64,000 nt of DNA from positions 1,821,077-1,885,076 of the forward strand of contig CAJNDS010002634.1 in the NCBI GenBank assembly GCA_905221605.1, in the 5' to 3' direction. Of this stretch, positions 10,651 through 20,650 are shown piece after piece. This stretch comes from Symbiodinium natans. Taxonomy: Eukaryota > Sar > Dinophyceae > Suessiales > Symbiodiniaceae. Below the pieces are notes generated by a model. The model made no database searches, was not told the DNA's origin, and worked only from the letters and a program-made list of their open reading frames with translations. The position numbers and the translations under genes are program-made. Numbering within the stretch: position 1 is the stretch's first letter; every line of letters starts with the position of its first letter.

Positions 10651-13080
10651 TAGGGGACTCCTAGACTTGCAACAAGGACATGGACAACGAAACAGCCTGC
10701 AACTGGTAAAACGCATGAAAGCCACAAGCCCTCCCCAGAAAACACCAGACAGTCGAAAATTGTGGCTGCCGCTGTGTTGGTGCTCAGCAAAAAATGTCGA
10801 GCCTGTTTTGTGCGACTTGAACAGAACACTTCGAATGAAGACCAACGTTGACAAATGGCACTAAATTCTGATTTTTTACTTGTGTCAAATCAATTTTTTT
10901 GAGCAGCAGAAACGCCTGCGTTGCTGTTGCTGACAGGGATGGAAACTGTTGAGGAGGTGAGGTTCCTTCTTGTCAAACGTCATGTTGTCGTTTCATTATT
11001 CCCAACCAGTCATCAGAAGTTGAAAGCTTGGAGCCTGCGCGTCAGATGCCGGTGACCGGTACATTACAGCCCACAGCGGCAGCTGGGCCAGAATATGCCG
11101 ATAGATTCAATGCGTGATTCTGTTATAGGGTTTTCCTTCTGCTCACGACGAGCACTGCAGGTCACTTTGGAGTTGAGGACTTAAGCAAGTGCGCAGTTGC
11201 TGTCGTTGAGTTTGACTTCATTTTAATCGCGACAAAGACTTAGCTTGTCTGGCACAAAGGCCCAAATCTTCAAGAAAGAGACCTTCTTGGGTTCCAAGGA
11301 ATTAATCTTGACGCAAGCCGCAAAACAGGAATTCCGAAATCCGAACGACCAATTCGACATTGTTTGAGACATGTTTGCAAGGAGAATTTGCGAGGGCACG
11401 AAGCAAGCTTTAGTTAGTTTGCGTCAAAGTGGATGTCAGTGGGTGTGGACTTGACGCCTGGGTCAAGCAAATCTTGAGCATCAACACTCAACTCACACCA
11501 GCTGCGATGGCGGACAGCTTTCTGCGGTGAGAGTGAGAGGTAAGAGTAATTCTTTCATGCTTGCGTAGGCCCAGGCTGGTGCTTTGTTGGCTTTGTGTGC
11601 CTATGAGGTATGAGGCAATGAGGCTATGTGTGACGCTGTAATTCCAACTTTTTGCCTAGTTGAAATTTGAGATCATCAAGACCAAGATGCAGATGCTGAG
11701 TCTTTGCTTGTCAGTTCTGGCCCAGCCTGACCATCCGCCCAAAGTTTTCTTTGCAATGTCGGCTGACTTTGCCAGGGCCAGAGCGAAAGGTACAAATTCT
11801 GGCGGTTGGTTGGTTCAAGTGTAAGTTGGTTCCGAGTTCCCAGTTCCCAGATCGCATAACCGCGTGCTGCAAAGTGGATGGAATGTGCACCTCGTGGTCT
11901 TGTTTGTGATTCCCCCGCACATGACCAAAACGACCCCGACAAGAATACCTCCAGCGCATGTTCAGCGATCTCGGTGACTTGAAAATTGAAAGGGCAACAA
12001 CTGGCAACAACTGCAAGTTTCAAGAGGTTTGCAACAGTGCTCGTGATGCGTGAAAACCTGTGCCCACTGCTACTGTAAACTGCTGAGTGTGGCCAAGCGT
12101 GTAGCACTTGGAGGGACGAAGGGTGTCGTGTCGTGTGCCCGGTTCGCTCGCAGATCTTAATGCCGCGCTCGCTCCCGCAGCGAGTGAGCGTGACGCAGCA
12201 ACATATATTCTCCATCGCTGTTGGCAAGCAGTCAGCGTTCAGCAACAAAGAAGTTTCTTTTTGTTGCAGCCAAACATTTTTGTAACTTGTAGCAAATTTG
12301 GCCGGGACACTGTGGCAAGGAAGCGATACATGGCCACAATTTGCTTTTTTGGCGAACCAACATCATGTCCAGTCCTAATCCCCCGGCTGGAATCGAAGTT
12401 CTTTTTAGGACCATGCCCGAGAACGGAGAACGGCCTAGGTTTTGTGCGACGTCATCAAGCATCCCTTCCATAAAATGACAATCAGATCGCCCAAAGCATG
12501 ATTGCGTAACACCGTAGCGCAGTGGAAGGGGCACAGTGAGCCAGGCCAACACATTCTGCAGAGTGTAGGTGATGACATGATGCTCGGTGGCTTGTAATAT
12601 TTTCTGCAGAAGTGCGCATGCCTGGCGTGTGCTGCAGGTGCTCAGTGTCCTACTGCAAAACGTTAGCAGCAGCTGTGTGACAAACGCTTCGGATCTAAAC
12701 TGTACGGGTGACTGCTTAGTGGACAGTTGCCAAGCCAGTAGCTTAGGTCAAGCTTAATCTATCTAGCTCCAGGAACTGGGATGTTCCCAACAGTCCTTTG
12801 TTTTTATAGTAGGGGTTACTCTTATCTCTTTGAAGGACTGTTGGTGGCCAACCTGACCAACCGAAGAACCTTGAAAACCCTCAAAATCCCTGGCTTGGAG
12901 CCTCCCAAACCCCAGGGCGCCCAAGTCTTGAATTCGTGTGACCAAAGCTCCCCAAAGCACCACTTATGTACCGCACCATGATTGCTAAACACATGTCACA
13001 TGACCCTTGCAAGGTAGATTTTTCAAAGCGCTAGGGGACATAGCCTGTGCAGTGAGTTGACCCTCATGTAGCGAGCTCTC
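10651..13080. other. Left part of TTTAGGG-free island; no recognised gene
   Basis: About 2.4 kb without telomere-type arrays and with base composition like the coding genes that follow. Several 60-190 codon frames exist on both strands, but none has a recognisable domain. The segment may hold the 5' end, promoter or leader exons of the 1753-aa gene. A partial copy of inverted-repeat element family B lies at 12778-12850. Confidence 0.4.
12778..12850 (+). mobile_element. Short inverted-repeat element, family B, divergent copy
   Basis: Begins GGGATGTTCCC-AACAGTCCTT and ends GAAGGACTGTTGGTGG, so AACAGTCCTT and AAGGACTGTT form a short foldback. It matches copies at 28.25 and 33.06 kb, which carry the same GATGTTCCC end. 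Non-coding. Confidence 0.5.
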
Positions 13081-16000
13081 ATGGTTTCAACGTTGCGCCT
13101 GTGGCGCGTGATGCTTTGCTGGCTTGGTTCTTTGCCTGCCCTTGTGCGACTCCAGGGTCGCGCTATCCAGTTGGGCAGGCGAGAGGGGCGAGATGTAGAT
13201 CCTGAGTCTTTGGGGCCTGATGCCTCAGTTGCAGGTTCGATTCTGGCTTTGATGAGGTTTTCAATGGAAGCTCGTTATGACCATTGCATGGTGTTGTCAG
13301 CGCAAGAGCGAGACCAGTACAGCTTCTGGAAAAGGCAGTGCCCTGACCAGAGAATTGAAGGCCGCTTGCTGGTTTGCAAGGTGGATAGAATTTGTCCGCT
13401 GCCTGCTGCTGTTCCCGTTCAGCAGTTTACAGACACTCGACCCCATGGGCTTATCACGCAAATGGAAGAAGGGCAAGCAGAACGACTTTTCAGAGAGCAT
13501 TTCCTTGGTTTGCGAGAGGTCTGCCAACGTGACCCACCTGCAGTCTTGCTCCGCCTCCTGCCGGATGTAGCCTTTAGCGTTTCTTCAGCAGAGTGTCAGC
13601 GGTTTCTTTTGCCAGATTTCAATGGCTTGGTGGCGACCCCAAAGTACACTTGGTATTGCAACTGGAACCGCTTAGGCCTCTCTCAAGCAACTTTGCCAGC
13701 TGCGAGATTCGAATTTTCAGCAGACCAGGACCATGAAATGTTTGGAGATGTGGACTATGCTCTGTTAAGGTCAGTGGCAGATCACTTGCGAAGCTTTGCT
13801 TCGCGTTTGCTTGAAACACATGATCAACGCGAGCTCGCAGGCACAGTTCATCAGGACCTTTGTCGCCTGCAGCGACTTGTTGATGAGCTGGACCCTGCGA
13901 CTGTCCAGTCCAGCATACGAGAAGTGTCTGCAGCTCGCGCTACCGACCAAGTGCACAGATCTGCTCCTTATCGTGCAGCTTTTGTAATTCAAGTTCTGCT
14001 TCAGTGTGATTTGCTAACTTCAGACGCGCACTTGAAAGCCTCTGTCAAGCAGGCCTTGGGACTCATCGTGCCGAAATCTTTGCTTTCGATGTTTGTAGAG
14101 ATGGTTGACGAGCACATACAGACAAGCCCGTCGCAAGTTAGCAGATGGCGTTTGCTGCTTGATGCTGCGTTTATGGTGCACACCCGCCTTGAAAGGCGAT
14201 CGCTCTGGCACCGGATGCAACTTCAATTCGTCAGGTGGATGATGGTGGACTCGTCTCCGCAAGGTGGAAGGGATTATGAGCTAGTTCTAATGTCTCGAGC
14301 TTGCGTGGAGGACTTACTGCCAGCACTTAATACAGTAGATATCATGACGAACATGTGTGCTGATCGCGACAATTGGGATGCAGAATCTTTCTTTGCAGAG
14401 CAAAGGAAACTGCAGCAGAACTTGAGTGCCTTTCTTGTTGCGGAGCGCCCTCCTCCTGTGGTGCTAGGCTCTGGCAGAACCAGCCTTCCGGACAAGTTTG
14501 CTGCCACAATCCATGCCTTATTTCTTGAGACAGGTTCAGCTGTAGACTTAGCCACCCTGACTTCTGAGATCGTTTCTTGCACATCAGACCTGGGGACTGA
14601 GTTTAACATTGTTCAAGTCGCAGGTGCTAGGCTGCATGACCTGTTGCCCTGGGTTGCAGAGAATGTCGTAGAGCATGAGCAGGACTGGCCAGAGGACGAC
14701 ACACTTGTGCGTTTCAACAATGCGCTTGCAATCCCAGGAATCCTGCATGTGTTACACAATGCCGCCAAGCGAATGCTGACAGGGCTGCCTGAGTTAAATA
14801 GTGCGGTGGATACCTTGGCAGTTGTTTCCGAACTGGTGCGCAAGAAGCACACGCAACAAAGGCTCTGCGAGCGTTGTTTCGACTCAGCCGTGGGCAGGCA
14901 GCTCCGCCCGTCGATTCAGGCCTTCCAAGGAAAAGTTCATGCTGCTAGGTGGGGAACGGTTGCATTTGCCACTCACGAAATGTTGAAAATTGAGAGGCCT
15001 CTTCGTTGGGGTTGGAATCTTGCGTTATTCCTTGGCCCTGCAGCAGACCAGGCAGCTGATCAGACAGTCAAGGCAAATGCTGTCAACGAAGCCGTGCAGT
15101 CTGAGGTTTGGTGGGCCTCTTTGAAGGTGCTTGATAGGTTGCACAAGGCTGTGAGACACATGTTTGCCTGGTGTGAGGGCTGCCCATGTCATGGTTGCGC
15201 GGTTGTAGACCATGACCCTGATCCCAACAATCGTGATCACGATTGGGAGCGCTTGCGTGAAGCTTGTCCCATGAGAGGCAGGCGTTGTCCTGAAATTGCT
15301 TGCGGTGATATGTTGGAGGAATTGCGACAGCAGTTGGACACTTCAGCGGCCGATGTTTTGCTCAGCATGCCTTCGGACCTAAGCGCGGAGCAACAAAGCT
15401 TGTTGATGACAGAGTTTGAGAAAGGAAGGGCAGCGTTGCTTTTCAACATTGCCTTAAAGGTCAGCCCTATGAACGTTCCACCCTTGCTGCTTTTTGGCGT
15501 GGCCCATCCGGATTTGCAAAAGGCCCGTGATGCATTGCAGAAGTGTCTGGAGTCGGATAGCACTGAGGGGCTCATGCAAGAGCTCAAGAGCCCAGACACT
15601 CTTGTTGAGGCCCATGCCTTTGTTGCTGGTGAAGCCTTGTCAGACTTGCCCAACATGTCACTCTTGCTGGGCAAGCTTCGCTTTGCCTTCTCTGTGGAGC
15701 GGGGCATTGAAGGTGAGCATGCAGGCATCCATCACTTCATACGAAAGGCACCGCACCACACTGTTGCGTACGTTAGCTTGAAAAGGAGGCTCCCCCAACT
15801 GAAATCGCTGCTGAGTCAGCAGAACTATGGTCCAATCGTTTTTGAAAGTTTGTGTAAAGTGCTTGACACCATGCGCAATCCGAAGATGGTAGCACGCCAA
15901 CTTGGGCTGGCTGACCATCCAGCATGCGCAGGTGTGGTCCATCCCTGGGACCCCATTTTTGGCAAGGTTGTGTATCGCTCAGACCCTGTGACTACACAAA

Positions 16001-18342
16001 GCTCCAGTGCTCCCGTGGAGGTGACGCCTCTGCCAGGTACAGGCCGCAGGCGCTTGCAGCCTCAGATAGCAAACCCTGATGATCCAGGTTCGCTTGCAGG
16101 GAATTATTGCGCTGAAGTAGTGCACACAGCTGCCCTTGAACACTTCAAGATCAAGCTCCAGGAGGAATGTTCCAAACATGAGGGCGGTGATTGCGCATTC
16201 AGTGTTTTCGTTGCCGACACCGCCATGTCCGCCTTGCTAGATTTGCCAGCAGCAACTTCGAGACTGCCCCTGCCTGAAGCCTCCCAAGCGTCCCAACTCA
16301 TGCTCACGCATGGCCCTGATGGCACGTTTCCCCCGGCTGAGACATCAGGCAGCAGGTCTGCAGCAGGCGCCAAGCAGGTAGACAGGGCCTTCCAGGAGGC
16401 CTTGGTTCAATTTCCGCGTGCAAAAGATCCAAACAAACAACAAGCCTTCGCTTTTCGCGTTGTAAGTCTAAACCCTGCGCAAAGCAAAATTCCGCTACGC
16501 GATGTGTTCCAGGCCACTGATGTAGGCGTGAGCGTTTTCAAGACTGTGCGGCTGGATCCCAACGAGCGTGCCTGGATAGTGGACTCAACGCCCTTGCAAG
16601 TGCAAGCCTCGCCTTGCAAGAGCAATGATGCAAGTGTGCCAACCCTTGCTGACCCTGGTAACCCTAATAGCCCTGGCCCTAGTATCCCCATTTTGTTTTC
16701 TCCCAGCAGTGTTTCTTTTGAGACGTTGCTGCAAATTACCGTGTGGGAGATTGAAGCAGCGACTGGCCTTGAGTTGCGATTCAGTGCGGAAACAGAGGAG
16801 AGGCATCGTCTAGACGGGCTCGAGCAGCCAAGTGATTTTGTTGTAATGTCAAAGCTGCTGGTTGATTTCCAGCGAGCAGGCCCCGATGGCCTCAGCCTCA
16901 GCCCCACTGAAGAGGAAACAGATGCCAAGCGAGCCTGTTGTGATTTCTTGCAACAGGTCGGTCTTGTGCAAGCTGTGCCTGGGACTGGTGCGAACTCTTT
17001 TGCGTTTGCAGCAGACGCCAAAGATCATTTGACAGTGACCCGCAGATTGATCAAACCTCGGTCTTTGATGGATGTACGAGACATCCCTTATGTGGATATG
17101 AGTTTGTACGAGCTGTACAAGACATTGGAAAGCAAAGGTTTTAGGTGCTGCGTGTGTAGCAGGTCAGAAAGGAAGAGCATCCAGGGGAGATCCTACTGCG
17201 CAGGGGATGATGATAAAGTGTGGTATCTAGAAGCAGGACGGCCGCCTTCCAAACATTACTTAGTCAGCTTGCTTCATGCAGAAACTCACAAGCAACCGGT
17301 TCAAGTTCCTGCTCTGGCTGATTCTGCGAGAGCTCAGCAGATCCTCGTCCAGGCCGGTTTGATAGAGAAAAAGCCTGAGCCAAAGATGTCAGCTAGGAAA
17401 CGCCTAGCTGCTTTGGGTTGTGCGATTGGTGAAGAAGATTGGGATGTCCCGCCCCCGCCCCCAAAGCGAGCTCGCAAGAAGGCAAAAGGCGCCGCCAGGG
17501 CCCCCAAGGCCATAGCGGATGCTAACGTCATGCCTGCGGTTGAAGACACAGACGTTATCCAGGGTGCTGGGATGGGCTCACCGCCTCACAGTGATGTTTC
17601 GGGCGAGAATTCGCCTGTGGCCGCAATTGTCGCTGAGGGTGATGATCGTCAGGCAGAAGTCGACTTGCAAGAGAAGGCAAGCAATGTAGGAGCTTCTTGT
17701 CAGCAAGACACAGAAGCAGTGCCAGGGCCGCCTGATGGCCAGCCCAGCGGCTCTGGTTCTTCATCGCCCTCTGAGTCTGACAGCAGCAGCAGCAGCAGCA
17801 GCAGCAGTTCTTCCAGCTCTAGCTCGCCTAGCCAACCTGAAGATGGCCCCAGAGTGAAGCGCAAGAAGCCGGAGTTTGAACGAAAGAAAGATATGTCCAG
17901 AAGTCGCGCTACTGAAGCCTATCGCTTGACCCCGCGGCACGCTCAAGGCAGCGACGCTTGTACTGGATACCAAATGACTTGCCTGCACCCCAATCATAAG
18001 CACTGCAACAAATCCCTTTCCCACTCCGTCAGTGGGAGTGATGAGCAAAGCGTGAGGATGTTGCGAACATGGATTGCTTGGGGAAAAGATTGTTCTAGCA
18101 AGCAAGAGCACAAAGACTTGTGGCGTCGTGTGGTCAAAGCAAACAAAAGGGGGGATCTTCCAACTTTGGAGGAGTTGGATGCTGGCTCATCCACAGCTGA
18201 ACCTGCTCGCCCTGCTGCAGCTGCTCCCGCTGCTTCTGCAAAGGCTAAAGCCAAGGCCAAGGCAAAGGTGGCGGCCAAGAAAGCTGCCAGCAAAGCATCC
18301 TCCAGCAGTGCCAAGAAGCCCCGCCGTGGGCCTGCAAGGTAG
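13081..18342 (+). CDS. Large transposase-like protein, 1753 aa, intronless
   Basis: A single uninterrupted frame starts at ATG 13081; an in-frame TAG lies 9 bp upstream. Visible landmarks resemble the layout of DDE/hAT-type transposases: an Asp motif VDSSPQGGRDYE (D390, D398), a mid-region IPGILHVLHNAAK (H559), an ARWGTV motif (R623-W624), a Cys/His cluster CEGCPCHGC...CPMRGRRC around 697-746, and ERGIEGEHAGIH (E873, E877, E879), a candidate third acidic residue. The C-terminal third is low complexity: basic KKAKGAARAPK, a Ser run at about 1569-1585, a second Cys/His cluster (C1627, C1634, H1636, H1639, H1641, C1642) and an Ala/Lys tail, which suggests nuclear localisation and DNA binding. 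I believe similar proteins are multicopy in Symbiodiniaceae genomes, but that is recollection. The transposase reading is inference; it could be a domesticated or unrelated repeated nuclear protein. Confidence 0.6.
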   Translation: MVSTLRLWRVMLCWLGSLPALVRLQGRAIQLGRREGRDVDPESLGPDASVAGSILALMRFSMEARYDHCMVLSAQERDQYSFWKRQCPDQRIEGRLLVCKVDRICPLPAAVPVQQFTDTRPHGLITQMEEGQAERLFREHFLGLREVCQRDPPAVLLRLLPDVAFSVSSAECQRFLLPDFNGLVATPKYTWYCNWNRLGLSQATLPAARFEFSADQDHEMFGDVDYALLRSVADHLRSFASRLLETHDQRELAGTVHQDLCRLQRLVDELDPATVQSSIREVSAARATDQVHRSAPYRAAFVIQVLLQCDLLTSDAHLKASVKQALGLIVPKSLLSMFVEMVDEHIQTSPSQVSRWRLLLDAAFMVHTRLERRSLWHRMQLQFVRWMMVDSSPQGGRDYELVLMSRACVEDLLPALNTVDIMTNMCADRDNWDAESFFAEQRKLQQNLSAFLVAERPPPVVLGSGRTSLPDKFAATIHALFLETGSAVDLATLTSEIVSCTSDLGTEFNIVQVAGARLHDLLPWVAENVVEHEQDWPEDDTLVRFNNALAIPGILHVLHNAAKRMLTGLPELNSAVDTLAVVSELVRKKHTQQRLCERCFDSAVGRQLRPSIQAFQGKVHAARWGTVAFATHEMLKIERPLRWGWNLALFLGPAADQAADQTVKANAVNEAVQSEVWWASLKVLDRLHKAVRHMFAWCEGCPCHGCAVVDHDPDPNNRDHDWERLREACPMRGRRCPEIACGDMLEELRQQLDTSAADVLLSMPSDLSAEQQSLLMTEFEKGRAALLFNIALKVSPMNVPPLLLFGVAHPDLQKARDALQKCLESDSTEGLMQELKSPDTLVEAHAFVAGEALSDLPNMSLLLGKLRFAFSVERGIEGEHAGIHHFIRKAPHHTVAYVSLKRRLPQLKSLLSQQNYGPIVFESLCKVLDTMRNPKMVARQLGLADHPACAGVVHPWDPIFGKVVYRSDPVTTQSSSAPVEVTPLPGTGRRRLQPQIANPDDPGSLAGNYCAEVVHTAALEHFKIKLQEECSKHEGGDCAFSVFVADTAMSALLDLPAATSRLPLPEASQASQLMLTHGPDGTFPPAETSGSRSAAGAKQVDRAFQEALVQFPRAKDPNKQQAFAFRVVSLNPAQSKIPLRDVFQATDVGVSVFKTVRLDPNERAWIVDSTPLQVQASPCKSNDASVPTLADPGNPNSPGPSIPILFSPSSVSFETLLQITVWEIEAATGLELRFSAETEERHRLDGLEQPSDFVVMSKLLVDFQRAGPDGLSLSPTEEETDAKRACCDFLQQVGLVQAVPGTGANSFAFAADAKDHLTVTRRLIKPRSLMDVRDIPYVDMSLYELYKTLESKGFRCCVCSRSERKSIQGRSYCAGDDDKVWYLEAGRPPSKHYLVSLLHAETHKQPVQVPALADSARAQQILVQAGLIEKKPEPKMSARKRLAALGCAIGEEDWDVPPPPPKRARKKAKGAARAPKAIADANVMPAVEDTDVIQGAGMGSPPHSDVSGENSPVAAIVAEGDDRQAEVDLQEKASNVGASCQQDTEAVPGPPDGQPSGSGSSSPSESDSSSSSSSSSSSSSSSPSQPEDGPRVKRKKPEFERKKDMSRSRATEAYRLTPRHAQGSDACTGYQMTCLHPNHKHCNKSLSHSVSGSDEQSVRMLRTWIAWGKDCSSKQEHKDLWRRVVKANKRGDLPTLEELDAGSSTAEPARPAAAAPAASAKAKAKAKAKVAAKKAASKASSSSAKKPRRGPAR

Positions 18343-20650
18343 GTTCTGTGAGGCCAGAAAGAACCCCGATGTGTGGTGATGCTCGCGTGTGAAAAGCAAA
18401 TGTGGCCCAGAAGCATAGTGCTTGCTTTGCAGCCTTGCGCGTGAGTGCGTGTCTTCTCTCTTTCTTTAGGTGACCAGTTTTCTTCAACCTTACGTCGAAC
18501 TGCTATGAGTATGTGCGGGTTTGTTTTTGTCTTGCTTCGAACTCGGCGCTGATTATGCGGGGGGGTGCTGAGGTGTGGGTAGACATCAGTCAGGCCGCCT
18601 GAGGCCTTCTGGCGCCTCTTAACTTAACTGTAGAAATTGTTTTGTTGCGTACCAAGCACTAAGCACGCTTGCAGGCTGCACACAACAAAACCTTGAAGCT
18701 CAGAAGTCGCTATAACACCTTGGCCGAAGTCAAGATGCTTGTTCTCTGTCTTACTTGACACACATCACGCAACGCAATGAAAGGCTTAGTCCTGCTCCTT
18801 AATTATAGAGTGAAAATGGAATTTGTTTTTAACCCAAGTTCAAGGATGTTCTGAGGCCTAAAGTCGGCTGAAAAAGAAGCTCACTAACACAAAGGGGCTG
18901 AGGGAAAAGGTTAAGTTTCTTCACTACTACATGTCTTCTTCAGACAACTGCTGCAGCAACATCACCACGCAGCAGGGCTCACGCAAAACAGCTTGTGGAC
19001 TTCATTGAAATTGGAACCCCAATGTCAACATTGAGAACTGAGAGTAGCCAGACCCACAGGTTCAGCAGACTCCTGGGCCACACATAGCATGCTTCGTTGC
19101 CTGCGACCTGCGCGTGAAAGGGGATCTGGCCCAAAACCCTAAACCTCCACAAAATTCTTGTTTTGCCTTAAAAAACGTGAAAGCGGTGCAATTCTGTTTT
19201 TTTTTTCAAAAAAGGACTCCAAAACCATCCAAAACCCTTAAACCGAGCTGAAATCCTTAAAAATGGGTTTGGGTAAGGCTGACCATTCCCTCTCAAGTCC
19301 CTGGGAATCGCTTTGGCAGCGAATGTTTGAGCCAGATCTGGTCTTTTTTGGGGGTTTGGGGCCTGTATTGGCACGTCAGGGCGGGGGAAGCCCCCAAAAT
19401 TGGCTCATTCCAGGCTCAGGATCCATGGACCAGGCAGGTTTCGTGTGGTCTGGGGCCCGTCACTTGCAGGCATGTTTTCGCCCAAAAAACATGAAAATCG
19501 ACCCCTCCCCGGGGTCCCCCGGAGTTCCCCGGAGTTCCCCGGAATTCCCCGGAATCCATCCCTCCCAGAGCATCAAAACTACCCGTACAGGGGGTCCATA
19601 TGGGCAAAGTGCATGAAGCAGCATGTTTTTTGAGATTTTTGGTTGTTTTGTGCGTTTTGGTCGTTTTTTTTCGGAAATTCGCGAAAATTAGCAGTTTTGT
19701 GTGTGTTTTCAGTCCTTTGTGGAAATTGGGCTGTCTTTGGCTGCGTTTCTGCGTAAAGCGACTCAGACCAAGGCTTTCCCTTCTAATTTGTCTTTGACCA
19801 GCCAGGCCAGCCCCAAGCCCCAGCCCCCAGTCCCAGCCCAGCCCCCAGCCAGCTAGGCCAGCCGCAACAAGCAGAGCATCCCCTTCAGCTTGTCCTTGTG
19901 CAAGTACTGGTGATGAGCGCTGGGCTTTAGGTCCAGATCAAGCCCCAATTCCAGCCAGCTATCCAACCAGCTTTCCTGGCGGCCACCTTGGCCAGCGCAA
20001 AAAAACAGCCCAGTCCTGTTGCCCAGTTTTCTTTGTCTTTAACAGGCTTGTGCAAATTGTTAACTGTCAGTAGCGGTAGTTGGCAGCAGCTGTGCTGCAG
20101 CACTGGTCTTGTCATGACACTCATGGCGCAGCACGAGTTGCATGTTTTCATGGGCCTGAGTCGCGAAAGCACATGTCGTGTGGGCCACTTATGGGTCTCA
20201 TTGGTCATCTGAGTCATAATGATGTTTCCCCCGCTTGTGTCCACTGGTGTCAGCTTGAGTCTCTGCGCATGTTGGTCTTGCTCTCATGTCTCATATGTGT
20301 ACCTGGGTTGTTGAAGTTCATGTTCTTTGACTCATTGTTTTGCCATGTGTGAATGACAGAGCCAAGCGCAAGTTGATATGCTAATATCAACTTGATCTTT
20401 CAGGCTGGCAGGGCCAGGGTGTAGGACAGACAGTTTTAACAGTGGCGTGTAGAGGCGCAAAGCATCAGGCACTTCCCACAGGCAAGAAACCAGTGTATGT
20501 GTAGAGGGAGAGAGAGAGTGTGTGTGTGAGCAAGAAGCGATCAAGCGTGACAACGTTTGAGAGTGAGCGAGAGGAGGGAGAGCGAGCATGGTGGAGACCG
20601 AAAAGAGAAAACTGAGACAGTCAGTGCACAGTTTCTAGCTACCTGTAGCC
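18343..20650. other. Intergenic, 2.3 kb
   Basis: No supported gene. A short tandem of CCGGAGTTCCC lies at 19518-19553, a T run at 19198-19206, and a GA/GT-rich patch at 20498-20590 just before the methyltransferase-like gene. The last could be its leader or promoter region. One isolated CCCTAAACC near 19136 is the only telomere-like motif. Confidence 0.4.

Noticed and set aside
14274-17021. Minus-strand frames of 100-200 codons inside the 1753-aa gene
   Set aside because: Shadows of the long + strand frame with no recognisable domains.
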